36,015 nucleotides of DNA from MGIIb-O2 sp002494975 (GCA_028355015.1 JAOMRN010000009.1:1-36015); one strand, 5' to 3'. Counted from the stretch's first letter, positions 17,359 through 26,012 are shown. Numbers and translations are program-made. Notes: generated by a model not told the origin, from the sequence alone.

Positions 17359-19863
17359 ATGTCGATTGGAGGTATGGAGAAATTCACTGAAGAAGTCCTC
17401 GCCACAATTGAAGAGGGAGAAATGTCGAGGGTTCCAATTTCTATACGAAGAACCATCATGTACAATTTGTCATCAACGATTTTCCTTCGTAAAATCCTAC
17501 AGACTGTAACACCTGAATCGCCATTGCCTAAAGTAAAATCGAGTCATAATATCAATTCCTTCATCAAAACACAACTAAAGATAATTGAAAAAGCAGCAGA
17601 AGGAACACCCCTCTCAATTATTTCTCAATTGAAATATCAGTTACTTTCACAACTACCTCCTGAAGCTAAAAAAGTAGAAATTTCGACAACAACCCAACTA
17701 CTAGATGGATTTTCTGATTTCGATGCAAAATCACTGGCAAAAATCACAGAAGAAATACAATCTATTGATTGGATAACATCAACGATTGGGGAGGTGAAGT
17801 CAGATCAACAGAGCAGTATTCGACGAATCACTGGTTCCTACTACACGCCAGAGGTATTGGTTGAATTTTCTTTGAAACAATCCCTTGACCCCCATCTAAA
17901 AAGGTTAACAAAAAACAGAGGCAGGGAGTCTATTCAAAAACTGACCATTTGTGATCCAGCATGCGGGTCGGGGGCCTTTCTTCTTGCAGTGGCGAGTCGT
18001 ATCGCTCATAAAAAAAAGAATAAAATCATGGAAAAGACACATGCAGAGAATTTCTTAGAGGTTTTTCGGACGCAAATTTTTGGAGCAGATTTGAACCCAA
18101 TTGCTTTGTTTTCTCTGGCGGTACAAGCATGGATGCTGTCGGGCCGTCCTGAACTAAATATTGGAGAACTATTGGCTAATTTCCGCAGTGGAAACTCCTT
18201 ACTGTGGTGCAAAGAAGGCTCTAGTGAAGACAGAGATTCTTCCAGTGCTAGATTTTTCTTCGATGAAAGTATGAGCGCAACAGAGATGGAACAAATCTGT
18301 TTGGAGAATGGGATTTTCCACTGGGATCTTGAGTTTTCAGAAATTTTCTTACAAGGGGGTTTTGACATTGTGGTTGGCAATCCTCCGTGGGAGAGAAAAA
18401 AAATTCAACTCCGCGAGTTTCTTCGACCGTACGAAAATTTGTTATCACAAGATGTTACTAAGAAGAAAGAACGTAAGAAACTTCGAGAAAAAATATTGGA
18501 AGAAAACCCGTATCTAAAAAAATCATATGAAGATTCCCAATTAACATCGAAAAACAAGCGGAATTTCTTAATTAAATCAGGAGAATATCCCTTGACTGGA
18601 TCAGGAGATGTGAACCTCTACTCTGTGTTCGCGGAGCTCTCGCAATACTTGGTTCGAAGTGAGGGTCTAGTTTCTCTTATTGTGCCAACAAAAATTGCTA
18701 CAGGGCATAATAATCGGAAATTCTTTGAGACTTTGATTACTGAACGAAGGTTGATGACTTGCTTGGACATTGAGAATAAGAAACTATTCAAAGATATTCA
18801 CTCTCATACGAGGTTCTCGGTTCTTTCATTCAAATCAGTAGGAAGCGAAAAATTGCGCAGTGGCCCAATGGTGTCTTCGATGTTGAATGGCTCTCAACCA
18901 GAAACATGGAAGAATGGTCTAATTCGAATCAAGTGGGGGGACTTTGAAAGGTTCAACCCGAACTCCATGTCTATTATTCTACCATCTACCAAAGAAGATT
19001 ATGATCTTCTGTCAATTGCATATGCGAATTGCCCGATCTTGTGGAGGGGTTTTCCCATGAGTCAAGGAAATGCTTGGGGAGTCAATTTCTTCCGTATGTT
19101 TGAGAAGGGGAACGAGGACAATGATGTTACAACAAGAAGGAGCCATCTGAGGCTCAAGACGATTGAAGGTAAGATGATTTGGCAATACAACCATCGCCAC
19201 GGAACTTTTGACCCAAAAAAGATCAGCAGAGATGCCCGGGTATGGCCCAAGTCGGAGGTCAAGGATTTAGCCAACCCTGATTATGACACAAGACCAAATT
19301 ATTGGATGAAGAAAAGTGATGTAGAAAATCGAATGGAATCTTTGGATTGGAGTTACGAATGGTTGTTGGCGTTCAGAGAGGCAACCGGGCCAAAAAATAA
19401 GCGAACCGTCATAACTTGTGTGCTTCCAATAGCTGCAGTCATGCATACTACCCAAATGATTCTGACAGATGTGAATGATGTTCGGAAGAACAATTGTTTA
19501 CTTGCAAATTATAATTCAAAGGCACTCGATTGGATATGTCGACAGAAAATGTCCGGTACACACCTGACGTATACTTTACAGACCCAACTTCCTATATTCC
19601 CACCGGAAAGATATGACGAAGTTGAGGATTTCACTGACGGGAAGCCCTTGGTCGAATGGGTCAGTGAACGGGTACTGAAACTCACCTATACATCTCACGA
19701 TTTGAAGTCATACGCGAAGGATATGGGCTACGATGGCCCTCCGTTTGTCTGGGATGAGGTAGAACGTCAACAACTGATGGATGAATTGGACCAGTGCTAT
19801 TTCCATCTGTATGGATACGACGAAGAGCAGGCCAACTTCATTCGAGCCTCGTTTGAGAAATAA
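17359..19863 (+). CDS. N6-adenine DNA methyltransferase, Eco57I/type IIG-like
   Basis: 834 residues. Gamma-class adenine methyltransferase motifs appear in order: TGSYYTP (158-164, motif X), CDPACGSGAFLL (198-209, motif I, SAM binding), FGADLNPIAL (241-250, motif II) and GNPPWERK (340-347, motif IV, catalytic). The C-terminal 400 residues, with RHGTFDPKKI and NYWMKKSDVE, resemble the target-recognition and helical parts of Eco57I-like and BREX PglX-like enzymes. The N-terminal 150 residues are helical, and I cannot see a convincing PD-(D/E)XK nuclease, so it may act only as a methylase or rely on a partner. Start: ATG at 17359 follows GGGG by ten bases; ATG at 17374 is an alternative but sits too close to GGAGGT. 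It lies 95 bp after the tRNA and converges on the next gene with 8 bp between the stops. Confidence 0.9.
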   Translation: MSIGGMEKFTEEVLATIEEGEMSRVPISIRRTIMYNLSSTIFLRKILQTVTPESPLPKVKSSHNINSFIKTQLKIIEKAAEGTPLSIISQLKYQLLSQLPPEAKKVEISTTTQLLDGFSDFDAKSLAKITEEIQSIDWITSTIGEVKSDQQSSIRRITGSYYTPEVLVEFSLKQSLDPHLKRLTKNRGRESIQKLTICDPACGSGAFLLAVASRIAHKKKNKIMEKTHAENFLEVFRTQIFGADLNPIALFSLAVQAWMLSGRPELNIGELLANFRSGNSLLWCKEGSSEDRDSSSARFFFDESMSATEMEQICLENGIFHWDLEFSEIFLQGGFDIVVGNPPWERKKIQLREFLRPYENLLSQDVTKKKERKKLREKILEENPYLKKSYEDSQLTSKNKRNFLIKSGEYPLTGSGDVNLYSVFAELSQYLVRSEGLVSLIVPTKIATGHNNRKFFETLITERRLMTCLDIENKKLFKDIHSHTRFSVLSFKSVGSEKLRSGPMVSSMLNGSQPETWKNGLIRIKWGDFERFNPNSMSIILPSTKEDYDLLSIAYANCPILWRGFPMSQGNAWGVNFFRMFEKGNEDNDVTTRRSHLRLKTIEGKMIWQYNHRHGTFDPKKISRDARVWPKSEVKDLANPDYDTRPNYWMKKSDVENRMESLDWSYEWLLAFREATGPKNKRTVITCVLPIAAVMHTTQMILTDVNDVRKNNCLLANYNSKALDWICRQKMSGTHLTYTLQTQLPIFPPERYDEVEDFTDGKPLVEWVSERVLKLTYTSHDLKSYAKDMGYDGPPFVWDEVERQQLMDELDQCYFHLYGYDEEQANFIRASFEK

Positions 19864-19871
19864 AGCCAACT

Positions 19872-22358
19872 TCAATTGGGATAGTTTGGCCAGTACATTC
19901 TCATCAAGTCGTCAATTTCTAGGCCGCTGTAGGTTGTAACACCCAGTTTCCTTGCCCAACGCTTACCCCCTGTTAGGCCCTTGGTGAAATGGGAACTAGC
20001 AATCGCCATGGCCCATTCTTTACCTTCAGCACGTGCATAGGTTGATACTCTTTGAATAGGCTGACTTCCAACACCATTCTTCCAATGCTTCACCTCAACT
20101 ACACCGGGACGACCTTCTGGATTTGTTGCTTCAATGTCGCGCCCCTCATCTCCAATGTCAACAGTACGGATGACATCGGTGAAACCCATCTTCCGTAGCA
20201 AGTCCGCGCAGAAATCGACATAGTCGTACACTCCCTCTTTTTCGGGTGGAAGTTGGTTTGGGTGATTGTGACCTGCCTTGGGTCTGAACTTGGTCGGTTT
20301 TCGGGCAATATATTGGCCGTCAGCAAGCTTGCATCTCCATCCAATTAATTTCTTCAAGTGCGCTCCGAGATATTCTTGTTCGGCCAACAATTGTCGGTCA
20401 CCCTCATCGACGAATTCGGATATTTCCAAGATAAGTTCCTCGTATGAGAATGGGTTCGAACCCTTTGTCTTCAGGAATTTTTCCAGATAATTTCGCACTC
20501 GTATGAATGGATCTACCTGATTGAAAGCTTTCGAATAGGATAGGTCGCTTCTCGTAACATATCTGCGTGAAAACCACGCTCGGTGGCAAATTCTATTGAA
20601 GAGAGATTTCAGTTTTGAGGGTTGAACTGCAAACTCTTCCCTACTTGGTGAGTACTCGGCAATCACGTGACTGTTGAACTCGTCCCGCCATGTTGAGTAT
20701 CCAAATGATTTTTGATATTCTTTGAACAGATCCTGCGCAATTCCAAATCCAATCTCGTCAAGGTCAAGGGGAGGTTCTCCATCTATGTTCAAATACCACC
20801 TTCGATGTTCATCAGGAAGTTTGACGAAAAAGAATTGTGTGTCCTTTTTGATGATATTCGTTGACCCTGCAACTTGACGCATCCCAGGGTCATCTACATC
20901 GAACTTGACCGGCATTCTTCGCATCGGTTCAAATCCCGCTGCTTTGGCGGCTGCACTCAATGCATTCAAACCCGTGATGAATCCACCTGAACTAGAAGAA
21001 GTAGTGGCACAATAAAGGACCACAAGCCCGTAATCCTCGAGGGGTTGTCGAGCATTCTCAAAGAACTCCTGAATATCGTCATACCACTGGGCGGTCCCAT
21101 TCTTGTTTTCCCGTTCTGGCGAATCTGATACGATAATCTCGCCTTCCAGCCTTTCAGCCTGTTCTCTGAGGGAATAGGTGGGGTCAATCCAAGGAGCATA
21201 TAACTGGGAGCGCTCAAAGTAAGCCTCTCCGTCAACCCAAGGAATATCAGTGCAAATCATTTCTACTGAACCCTTCTTTTGTTTAGCAAAAAGTTCTCGA
21301 TAATCACATAGCGAGATTGGTACGCTATGCACGTCGGATTGTCTTGGACTTGCTTCGTCAAACAAATTCTTCTTCCTTTTACTAAATCGTTTTTTGTAAC
21401 TGTAAAACAAATTCACTTCGCGTAGTCGATTCGGAGGAAGGTGATACAGATAATGAGTTTGAGAGCGATAGTCTTTGTATCTCCCTGAAGCAACACAAAC
21501 CAACAGAGCATCCTCGAGGAACTGAATTGTTTCTTCAGTAAATTCTCCTTTTAGGGAGTCGATTTCGTCTTTGATGATTCCAAGTGCTACAAGCGATCTG
21601 TGAGGAAAATGCTCGTGATATCTGCGGACACCTGTGATGGTGATTCGGCTATTCTCTAGTAGAATACTGTTAGAAAACTGCTGCACAAAGGGACTCAACG
21701 GCATCGCATTAACAAGATTCAGCGTCGCCTGATCCGATGCATCGAAATGCTTCTCTATTGCCCCACATTGTTGACATTTATCTGAGCCTCTGTAGATGAC
21801 ATTCTCGCCTCTTCTACCCATTCGTTCTTGGGGGGTCGGATTTCGATAAGTCAAAGGATCCAAATCAAAATCGAGGAATTTGAAATGATGAGTGGCCCCA
21901 CAAGTGCATGTTGTTTCATACAGTGGTTGCAATCGGGGTTCCAACGCGCCAATGAGTTTGTTATATGCGGTATCCAATTCCTCTTGGTCCTTAGGAATCC
22001 TCCAAGGAGCATTCGAAAGACGGTTCCAGACGAGGTCCCATTCCGAGGCGACGAATGGCTTTCCAGCTTTGCTGAAAGCGAGAGGAAAGATTCCTGAACC
22101 GCTGAACGGGTCGCAGATGAGCCCTTTGCCGGTATGGAAGTGCTTGACGAGAATCTCTACCGGCTCCATCTGTTTGCGCCCATTATACGGGAAAGTTTGA
22201 GCAAACTTCTGATCGTATTCAAGGGTGGATTGTGCGTACGTTTTGATGTACTTTTGAATCGACTTATTTTGCTTAGCCAGAGACCATTTCAATTTCCTTC
22301 TCTTGAACCAATTTCCGAGTCCCACGTTTGCACCCCCCTCTGGACAATAATGGGGCAT
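19872..22358 (-). CDS. DNA methylase with zinc ribbon fused to Mrr-type restriction nuclease
   Basis: 828 residues combining two activities. The methylase part carries CDPFSGSGIFP (82-92, SAM-binding motif I) and CTDIPW (369-374) in place of the DPPY catalytic motif. Between them sit paired cysteines C151, C153, C195 and C198, likely a zinc ribbon, as in COG1743-like methylases. The last 120 residues are an Mrr-type PD-(D/E)XK nuclease: DFCADLLRKMGF helix, GDEGRD with D741, VVEVKHW with E755 and K757, and the conserved QPIQ segment (766-769). A single chain that modifies and cleaves resembles type IIG or type IV/Mrr fusions; whether it cuts modified or unmodified DNA is unknown. G+C content is higher than in flanking genes (31 of 60 bases at 21001-21060, against 20 of 60 at 30001-30060). 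A perfect 12-bp inverted repeat lies just upstream. Confidence 0.9.
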   Translation of the reverse strand: MPHYCPEGGANVGLGNWFKRRKLKWSLAKQNKSIQKYIKTYAQSTLEYDQKFAQTFPYNGRKQMEPVEILVKHFHTGKGLICDPFSGSGIFPLAFSKAGKPFVASEWDLVWNRLSNAPWRIPKDQEELDTAYNKLIGALEPRLQPLYETTCTCGATHHFKFLDFDLDPLTYRNPTPQERMGRRGENVIYRGSDKCQQCGAIEKHFDASDQATLNLVNAMPLSPFVQQFSNSILLENSRITITGVRRYHEHFPHRSLVALGIIKDEIDSLKGEFTEETIQFLEDALLVCVASGRYKDYRSQTHYLYHLPPNRLREVNLFYSYKKRFSKRKKNLFDEASPRQSDVHSVPISLCDYRELFAKQKKGSVEMICTDIPWVDGEAYFERSQLYAPWIDPTYSLREQAERLEGEIIVSDSPERENKNGTAQWYDDIQEFFENARQPLEDYGLVVLYCATTSSSSGGFITGLNALSAAAKAAGFEPMRRMPVKFDVDDPGMRQVAGSTNIIKKDTQFFFVKLPDEHRRWYLNIDGEPPLDLDEIGFGIAQDLFKEYQKSFGYSTWRDEFNSHVIAEYSPSREEFAVQPSKLKSLFNRICHRAWFSRRYVTRSDLSYSKAFNQVDPFIRVRNYLEKFLKTKGSNPFSYEELILEISEFVDEGDRQLLAEQEYLGAHLKKLIGWRCKLADGQYIARKPTKFRPKAGHNHPNQLPPEKEGVYDYVDFCADLLRKMGFTDVIRTVDIGDEGRDIEATNPEGRPGVVEVKHWKNGVGSQPIQRVSTYARAEGKEWAMAIASSHFTKGLTGGKRWARKLGVTTYSGLEIDDLMRMYWPNYPN

Positions 22359-22384
22359 TAACGAGTCGATGATAAACTTGTTTA

Positions 22385-22413
22385 CTATAGGTAAAAAGCC
22401 GTTTTACCTATAG
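22385..22413 (-). promoter_or_regulatory. Perfect 12-bp inverted repeat upstream of the methylase-nuclease gene
   Basis: Arms CTATAGGTAAAA (22385-22396) and TTTTACCTATAG (22402-22413) are exact complements around AGCCG. It lies 27 bp before the ATG of the methylase-Mrr gene and 28 bp after the stop of the D12 methylase. It could be a repressor operator, as seen in controlled restriction-modification systems, or a rho-independent-like hairpin between the two genes. The A/T-rich arms ending in four T fit either reading. Confidence 0.55.
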
Positions 22414-22440
22414 GTGTTGGACCAAAATCAAATTCTCAAT

Positions 22441-23658
22441 CTAACTTCGGCGGAACAACAGCAAGTAATCCTCAACCTTCTGATTGCGCGGTTGACCCTG
22501 GCCAGAATGCATGATGACAAAACCCTCTTGGGCAACCAGCCTAAGTCCCGATGAAGCAGCCATCGAAATCAACTCATCTTGGCTGACCAAAGATGTTTGG
22601 GCATAACTGAGTGCGAGTGTTGAACCGCTTTGACTGATTTGCTCGAAGATGTTGTTGAATGCCCCTTTGACCTTCGCCTTCTTTCCGAAATCTGAACTCA
22701 GTCTGTCCTTACGATATCGACCAACAGTGACATCATCAATCCTAGGGTTGAACGTCAGTTCAGGATAGTCATAGAGGTAGAACGTATCGAGAACATGGTA
22801 GTATCTCGAGTAATGTTCCTTGAAGTATGGCGGGTCAACATAAACGATGTCATCAGGTCCGAGGTTTACAATGTCAAGAGCATCGAGGTAATCCATCTGA
22901 TGAACTGACTCTGCGATTGGACGGTTCTGCATCGTACTCAATTCTTTGAGCCCGTGGAAAACCATTTCAATGATACTGATTTTTCTGCGCTTGTACAATC
23001 TTTGAACCGATACCTTGTCCTTTGGCTTTAGATACTGTGCGAGGTGAGTCGTGCTCGAAACTGCATAAGTCATGGCTGAAATTGTCGCAGCAAGAACATG
23101 GGCCTTTGCAGGAGATGTACAACTGTCTGCGTATTCTCTAAGGAAATCGATTTCCAAGCATTGCCTGACTCCGAAATAAGTGTTTGAGTAGTACTTGCTG
23201 AATAAATCATACTTGCCATCGTCGACCTCATCACCACGTGATATTTCTGTCTCGTTACAGAATTTAGCGTATTTCTCCCAAGGCCAATCATTTCCCTCAA
23301 ACTTTTCGAAATACGATGATTCTTCTGCCAATGATTCAGCCAAAAATTGTCGGCCCTTGCCCAGTAAATGTTTGTCACCATCGAGTCCATTAAGAGATTG
23401 TAATAAATCATCGATACAAGCAGTCGGTTCGACAAACATCGATTTCAAGATTGCGGCAGAATAAGGTTGTAAGTCATTACAGATAATTTCGTATCCTGAA
23501 TCTGCGGCTGCGAGGGCCACTGTACCTGTTCCGGAACACAAATCCACGAATCGTTTCTGTTCTGAACACTTTCCGCTAATCTGCGTTAATATCCGTTCCG
23601 CAATCCTATACTTGGACCCCAAATATTGCATCGGGAGAGGAGGCCTTCTACCGAGCAT
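22441..23658 (-). CDS. D12-class N6-adenine DNA methyltransferase
   Basis: 405 residues. The N-terminal motif PMQYLGSKYRIAERI (9-23) is the Dam/D12-family motif X. Motif I is FVDLCSGTGTVALAA (37-51), and the catalytic motif IV is IVYVDPPYFKEHYSRYYHVL (271-290). The family methylates adenine N6 in DNA. At 405 residues it is larger than Dam (about 280), with extra sequence at about residues 80-250 that probably holds the target-recognition part. It is upstream of the methylase-Mrr gene on the same strand with 82 bp between them, so the pair may be the protective and the cutting arm of one system. Met10 is an alternative start and begins directly with the conserved motif. Codon use and G+C are like the methylase-Mrr gene and unlike the right flank. 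Confidence 0.93.
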   Translation of the reverse strand: MLGRRPPLPMQYLGSKYRIAERILTQISGKCSEQKRFVDLCSGTGTVALAAADSGYEIICNDLQPYSAAILKSMFVEPTACIDDLLQSLNGLDGDKHLLGKGRQFLAESLAEESSYFEKFEGNDWPWEKYAKFCNETEISRGDEVDDGKYDLFSKYYSNTYFGVRQCLEIDFLREYADSCTSPAKAHVLAATISAMTYAVSSTTHLAQYLKPKDKVSVQRLYKRRKISIIEMVFHGLKELSTMQNRPIAESVHQMDYLDALDIVNLGPDDIVYVDPPYFKEHYSRYYHVLDTFYLYDYPELTFNPRIDDVTVGRYRKDRLSSDFGKKAKVKGAFNNIFEQISQSGSTLALSYAQTSLVSQDELISMAASSGLRLVAQEGFVIMHSGQGQPRNQKVEDYLLLFRRS

Positions 23659-23752
23659 GAATACAGGTTGGGGCGAAGGGTTATGAAGAATTGGTGTGCA
23701 TTGCCCTTGATCTCAAGCTGCGACTGCACCCCTAATATTTTATCGAACATAT

Positions 23753-23950
23753 CTAGAAATCTAATCTCCAATGAAAATCCTTCTGACATATCTCTCGCCA
23801 ATATTCTTCTTTCCAATCTATCTCAGAATCAAGGGCACCTTTCATTCCGCATTTACTGCATTTTATCTTAATCAATACATGAGTATACTCTATCTCTAAA
23901 ATATCCCATAAGCTAAACTCGTTATTCCATTCATGTTTGCATGTTGTCAT
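23753..23950 (-). CDS. Small zinc-ribbon-like protein (65 aa)
   Basis: The product begins MTTCKHEWNN and contains KCSKCGMKG (30-38). C4 and H6 with C31 and C34 could bind one zinc ion, and the rest is rich in Trp and acidic residues. I do not recognise a named family. Short C-x-H/C-x2-C proteins of this look occur widely near mobile and defence genes. It stands alone between the D12 methylase (94 bp downstream) and the HNH-MazG gene (91 bp upstream), all on the minus strand. Several overlapping frames exist on both strands here, but only this one has a metal-binding pattern and a normal ATG start. Confidence 0.62.
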   Translation of the reverse strand: MTTCKHEWNNEFSLWDILEIEYTHVLIKIKCSKCGMKGALDSEIDWKEEYWREICQKDFHWRLDF

Positions 23951-24041
23951 AGAAATTTAGTTAATCATTGACAGTTATTGAAGACATCTATTAGAATCTC
24001 TTAGACTGATTAATGACCCGGTGATTCATACTATCGATATT

Positions 24042-24953
24042 TCATGATTCAATATTTCCTGAATAGTGGAATCTCTGCTCAAAACCCCCTCTTTCAATTC
24101 GCTTTTCTTCTACCATTCTAAGCAATTGTTCCGGGGTGACTCCTTTCTCATTGGCCAATGAAAATATCACTTGCATGAGGTCTCCAAGTTCTTCCACTTC
24201 ACTACTTTGGATGTATTCCTCGTGTTCTTCAATGAGCTTATCCTCTAGGGCTTTCACAATCTCATTTTCTGACAATATTCTTACAATTGGCACCTTTCCA
24301 TCTTCCCGTATAATTTCAGGAATATTGTCTCGAATCAACTTACCACTCTTCCTAAAATCAATATTGTCCATGTTCCCTTTTGATCTATTGCATTTCTCGC
24401 ACAATGCCTGAATATTTTTTTGATCATTTACATCAACCAACTCGCCCTCAATTTCCACCTTACCATTCTTGTCGGCATCTGTCTTGGGAACGATGTGATC
24501 TGCGTCCAACGGCCTCAATTCTTTAGGAATTCCACATAATTCACATTTTCCTTTGGCTTGTTTGATAGCCTTATATCGTTTTAGACCCCACCCCGCATGA
24601 GAGGAGCCTACCTTCTTTTGACGTGACGAGAATTCTTTGATTTTAGAATCACAAATGCCCACTAAGTTTGCTTTTTCTTCTTCTGTTAGAGGGTCACATT
24701 GTAGGTTGAACATAGATCCTTTTTTTTGGTATCCGATTACTTCGTGTTTTGTCAGTGTCTCCTTAGGCCATCTCATTACGGTGCGGCGAAATTTCTTCAA
24801 CATGAATTCATTATGAGAAAATAAGGTAAGTGCCAATTCATCCCTAGTGCACTCTCCATCATTGAGAATCAATTCACGAATGATTACTGGTTGGTATACA
24901 TCTGTCATAGACATTTTTTCCTGAAGGAATGACTCCAGATCTTCGGCCTTCAT
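24042..24953 (-). CDS. HNH endonuclease fused to a MazG-like nucleotide pyrophosphohydrolase
   Basis: 303 residues in three parts. Residues 1-105 are a helical, winged-helix-like region (MSMTDVYQPVIIRELILNDG, then LTKHEVIGYQKKGSMFNL) that I recall preceding HNH domains in some HNH-HIT proteins. Residues 125-200 are a zinc-bound HNH domain: CELC (137-140), LDADHIVPK (149-157), N180 and ALCEKCNRSKG (183-193). Residues 203-298 match the small MazG-like pyrophosphohydrolases: KLIRDNIPEII (205-215), KLIEEHEEY (239-247), EVEELGDLMQVIFSLA (252-267) and ERGGFEQRF (287-295). The acidic metal-binding residues are present. HNH domains cut nucleic acid, and MazG-like enzymes hydrolyse (d)NTPs or related nucleotides to monophosphate. 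The joining of both suggests a defence effector, which is inference. It is the most upstream gene of the minus-strand block. Confidence 0.85.
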   Translation of the reverse strand: MKAEDLESFLQEKMSMTDVYQPVIIRELILNDGECTRDELALTLFSHNEFMLKKFRRTVMRWPKETLTKHEVIGYQKKGSMFNLQCDPLTEEEKANLVGICDSKIKEFSSRQKKVGSSHAGWGLKRYKAIKQAKGKCELCGIPKELRPLDADHIVPKTDADKNGKVEIEGELVDVNDQKNIQALCEKCNRSKGNMDNIDFRKSGKLIRDNIPEIIREDGKVPIVRILSENEIVKALEDKLIEEHEEYIQSSEVEELGDLMQVIFSLANEKGVTPEQLLRMVEEKRIERGGFEQRFHYSGNIES

Positions 24954-25226
24954 ATTAATGGAGAGGGGGGGGGGCTATCTTGAATCATTCAGTAGGGGCT
25001 CTTTAATACCCCTACTATACTGATATGTAAACTAGGGATAACGGTTCTACCCGTTATAGATTGATTGAGATCCGAGTGGTTATATCATAATCTCAAACAG
25101 AACAAATAGTATAATCAGACAAGTCTGATACAGATAATAAGTACTGCTATATAGGTTGAACTTGATGAAATTATGGGCGGATTAGGCGACATACAGATGT
25201 CGTTATTTCGCTGAATTGGTGGTAAA
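24954..25226. other. Divergent 273-bp spacer with four inverted repeats
   Basis: After a G run (24965-24974) there are four inverted repeats in 140 bp: AGTAGGGG/CCCCTACT (24991-25016, 10-nt loop), ATAACGG/CCGTTAT (25038-25057, 6-nt loop), TTGAGAT/ATCTCAA (25065-25096, 18-nt loop) and ATCAGAC/GTCTGAT (25114-25129, 2-nt loop). A TATA element TATATAGG at 25148 on the plus strand could drive the phosphatase gene. No reading frame is visible. The repeats could be operators or hairpins of a small structured RNA. It is not a tRNA: no T arm is present. Confidence 0.5.
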
Positions 25227-26012
25227 ATGAGAGATAATGATTTAGAAGAAAAACTGCAAAATGCGATGGATAATGGAATAAATATTTGGGTAATAGGTGA
25301 TGTCCATGGATACTTCAATACCTTTCAAGCATTAGTTGAAAAATTGCAATTAAAAGAAAATGATATCGTCGTGATGATAGGGGATCTCATAGATAGAGGT
25401 CCTACATCAGCTAATGTTGTGAACTATGTAAAAACAACTGAGAATTTTTATTCAATTCGTGGGAATCATGAACAAATGATGATAGAAGGATTCGATCATT
25501 CATTATTTTTCAAAGATAGGAATATTCCTGCTAAAATTTGGTACCATAATGGTGGGCGTACTACTGAATCATCTTACATTACCCTCTATGGTAATGACAC
25601 AAATGCATGTGAACAGGCCTCAGAAGATATTGAATGGATGAAGACCCTACCAACAGAAATCGTACTAGAAGATTGGAGATTCGTTCATGCAGGGTACGAC
25701 CAAAATCACGATGTTGAAGAACAAGATGAAGATATGCATATGTATGCAAGAAAGCAATTCTATACATCAAAACACGCAATTGACCCTAAGAGAACTATCC
25801 TATTTGGGCATACTCCAACACTCAAGCATTTGCATAAAGATGACTCCAAAGCAGGCCTGGTTTGGTTTTCTGATGTAAAGCTGAACGATGGGCGCTCAAT
25901 GGCAATAGGACTGGATACTTGCCTATATCATAAGTTTGAATTACCAAAAGTTTTAGCTGCATATAATATTCAAACAAATGAGATTATTTATCAAAATCGA
26001 ATAATTGATTAG
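25227..26012 (+). CDS. PPP-family phosphatase (ApaH/PrpA-like)
   Basis: 261 residues of the metallo-dependent PPP family. The metal-binding signatures are complete: IGDVHGYF (23-30), MIGDLIDRGP (50-59), SIRGNHEQM (76-84), FVHAGYDQ (about 151-158) and LFGHTPT (about 188-194). Members are protein Ser/Thr phosphatases or symmetrical dinucleoside tetraphosphatases; which one applies cannot be told from these motifs. The protein is cytosolic with no added domains. GGTGGT five bases before the ATG is a good ribosome-binding site, and TATATAGG at 25148 gives a promoter. It is divergent from the HNH-MazG gene, another nucleotide-hydrolase candidate, across a spacer full of inverted repeats. It converges on the TPR gene with 91 bp between stops. 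Confidence 0.92.
   Translation: MRDNDLEEKLQNAMDNGINIWVIGDVHGYFNTFQALVEKLQLKENDIVVMIGDLIDRGPTSANVVNYVKTTENFYSIRGNHEQMMIEGFDHSLFFKDRNIPAKIWYHNGGRTTESSYITLYGNDTNACEQASEDIEWMKTLPTEIVLEDWRFVHAGYDQNHDVEEQDEDMHMYARKQFYTSKHAIDPKRTILFGHTPTLKHLHKDDSKAGLVWFSDVKLNDGRSMAIGLDTCLYHKFELPKVLAAYNIQTNEIIYQNRIID

Noticed and set aside
20452..20463. GGGTTCGAACCC, resembling a tRNA T arm or attachment site
   Set aside because: It is inside the coding sequence of the methylase-Mrr gene (Gly-Ser-Asn-Pro) and has no surrounding cloverleaf or repeat of the tRNA-Gln end.
25065..25140. Possible tRNA-like sequence with AGTGGTTA in the spacer
   Set aside because: There is no T arm, no acceptor pairing and no plausible anticodon stem; only separate hairpins can be drawn.
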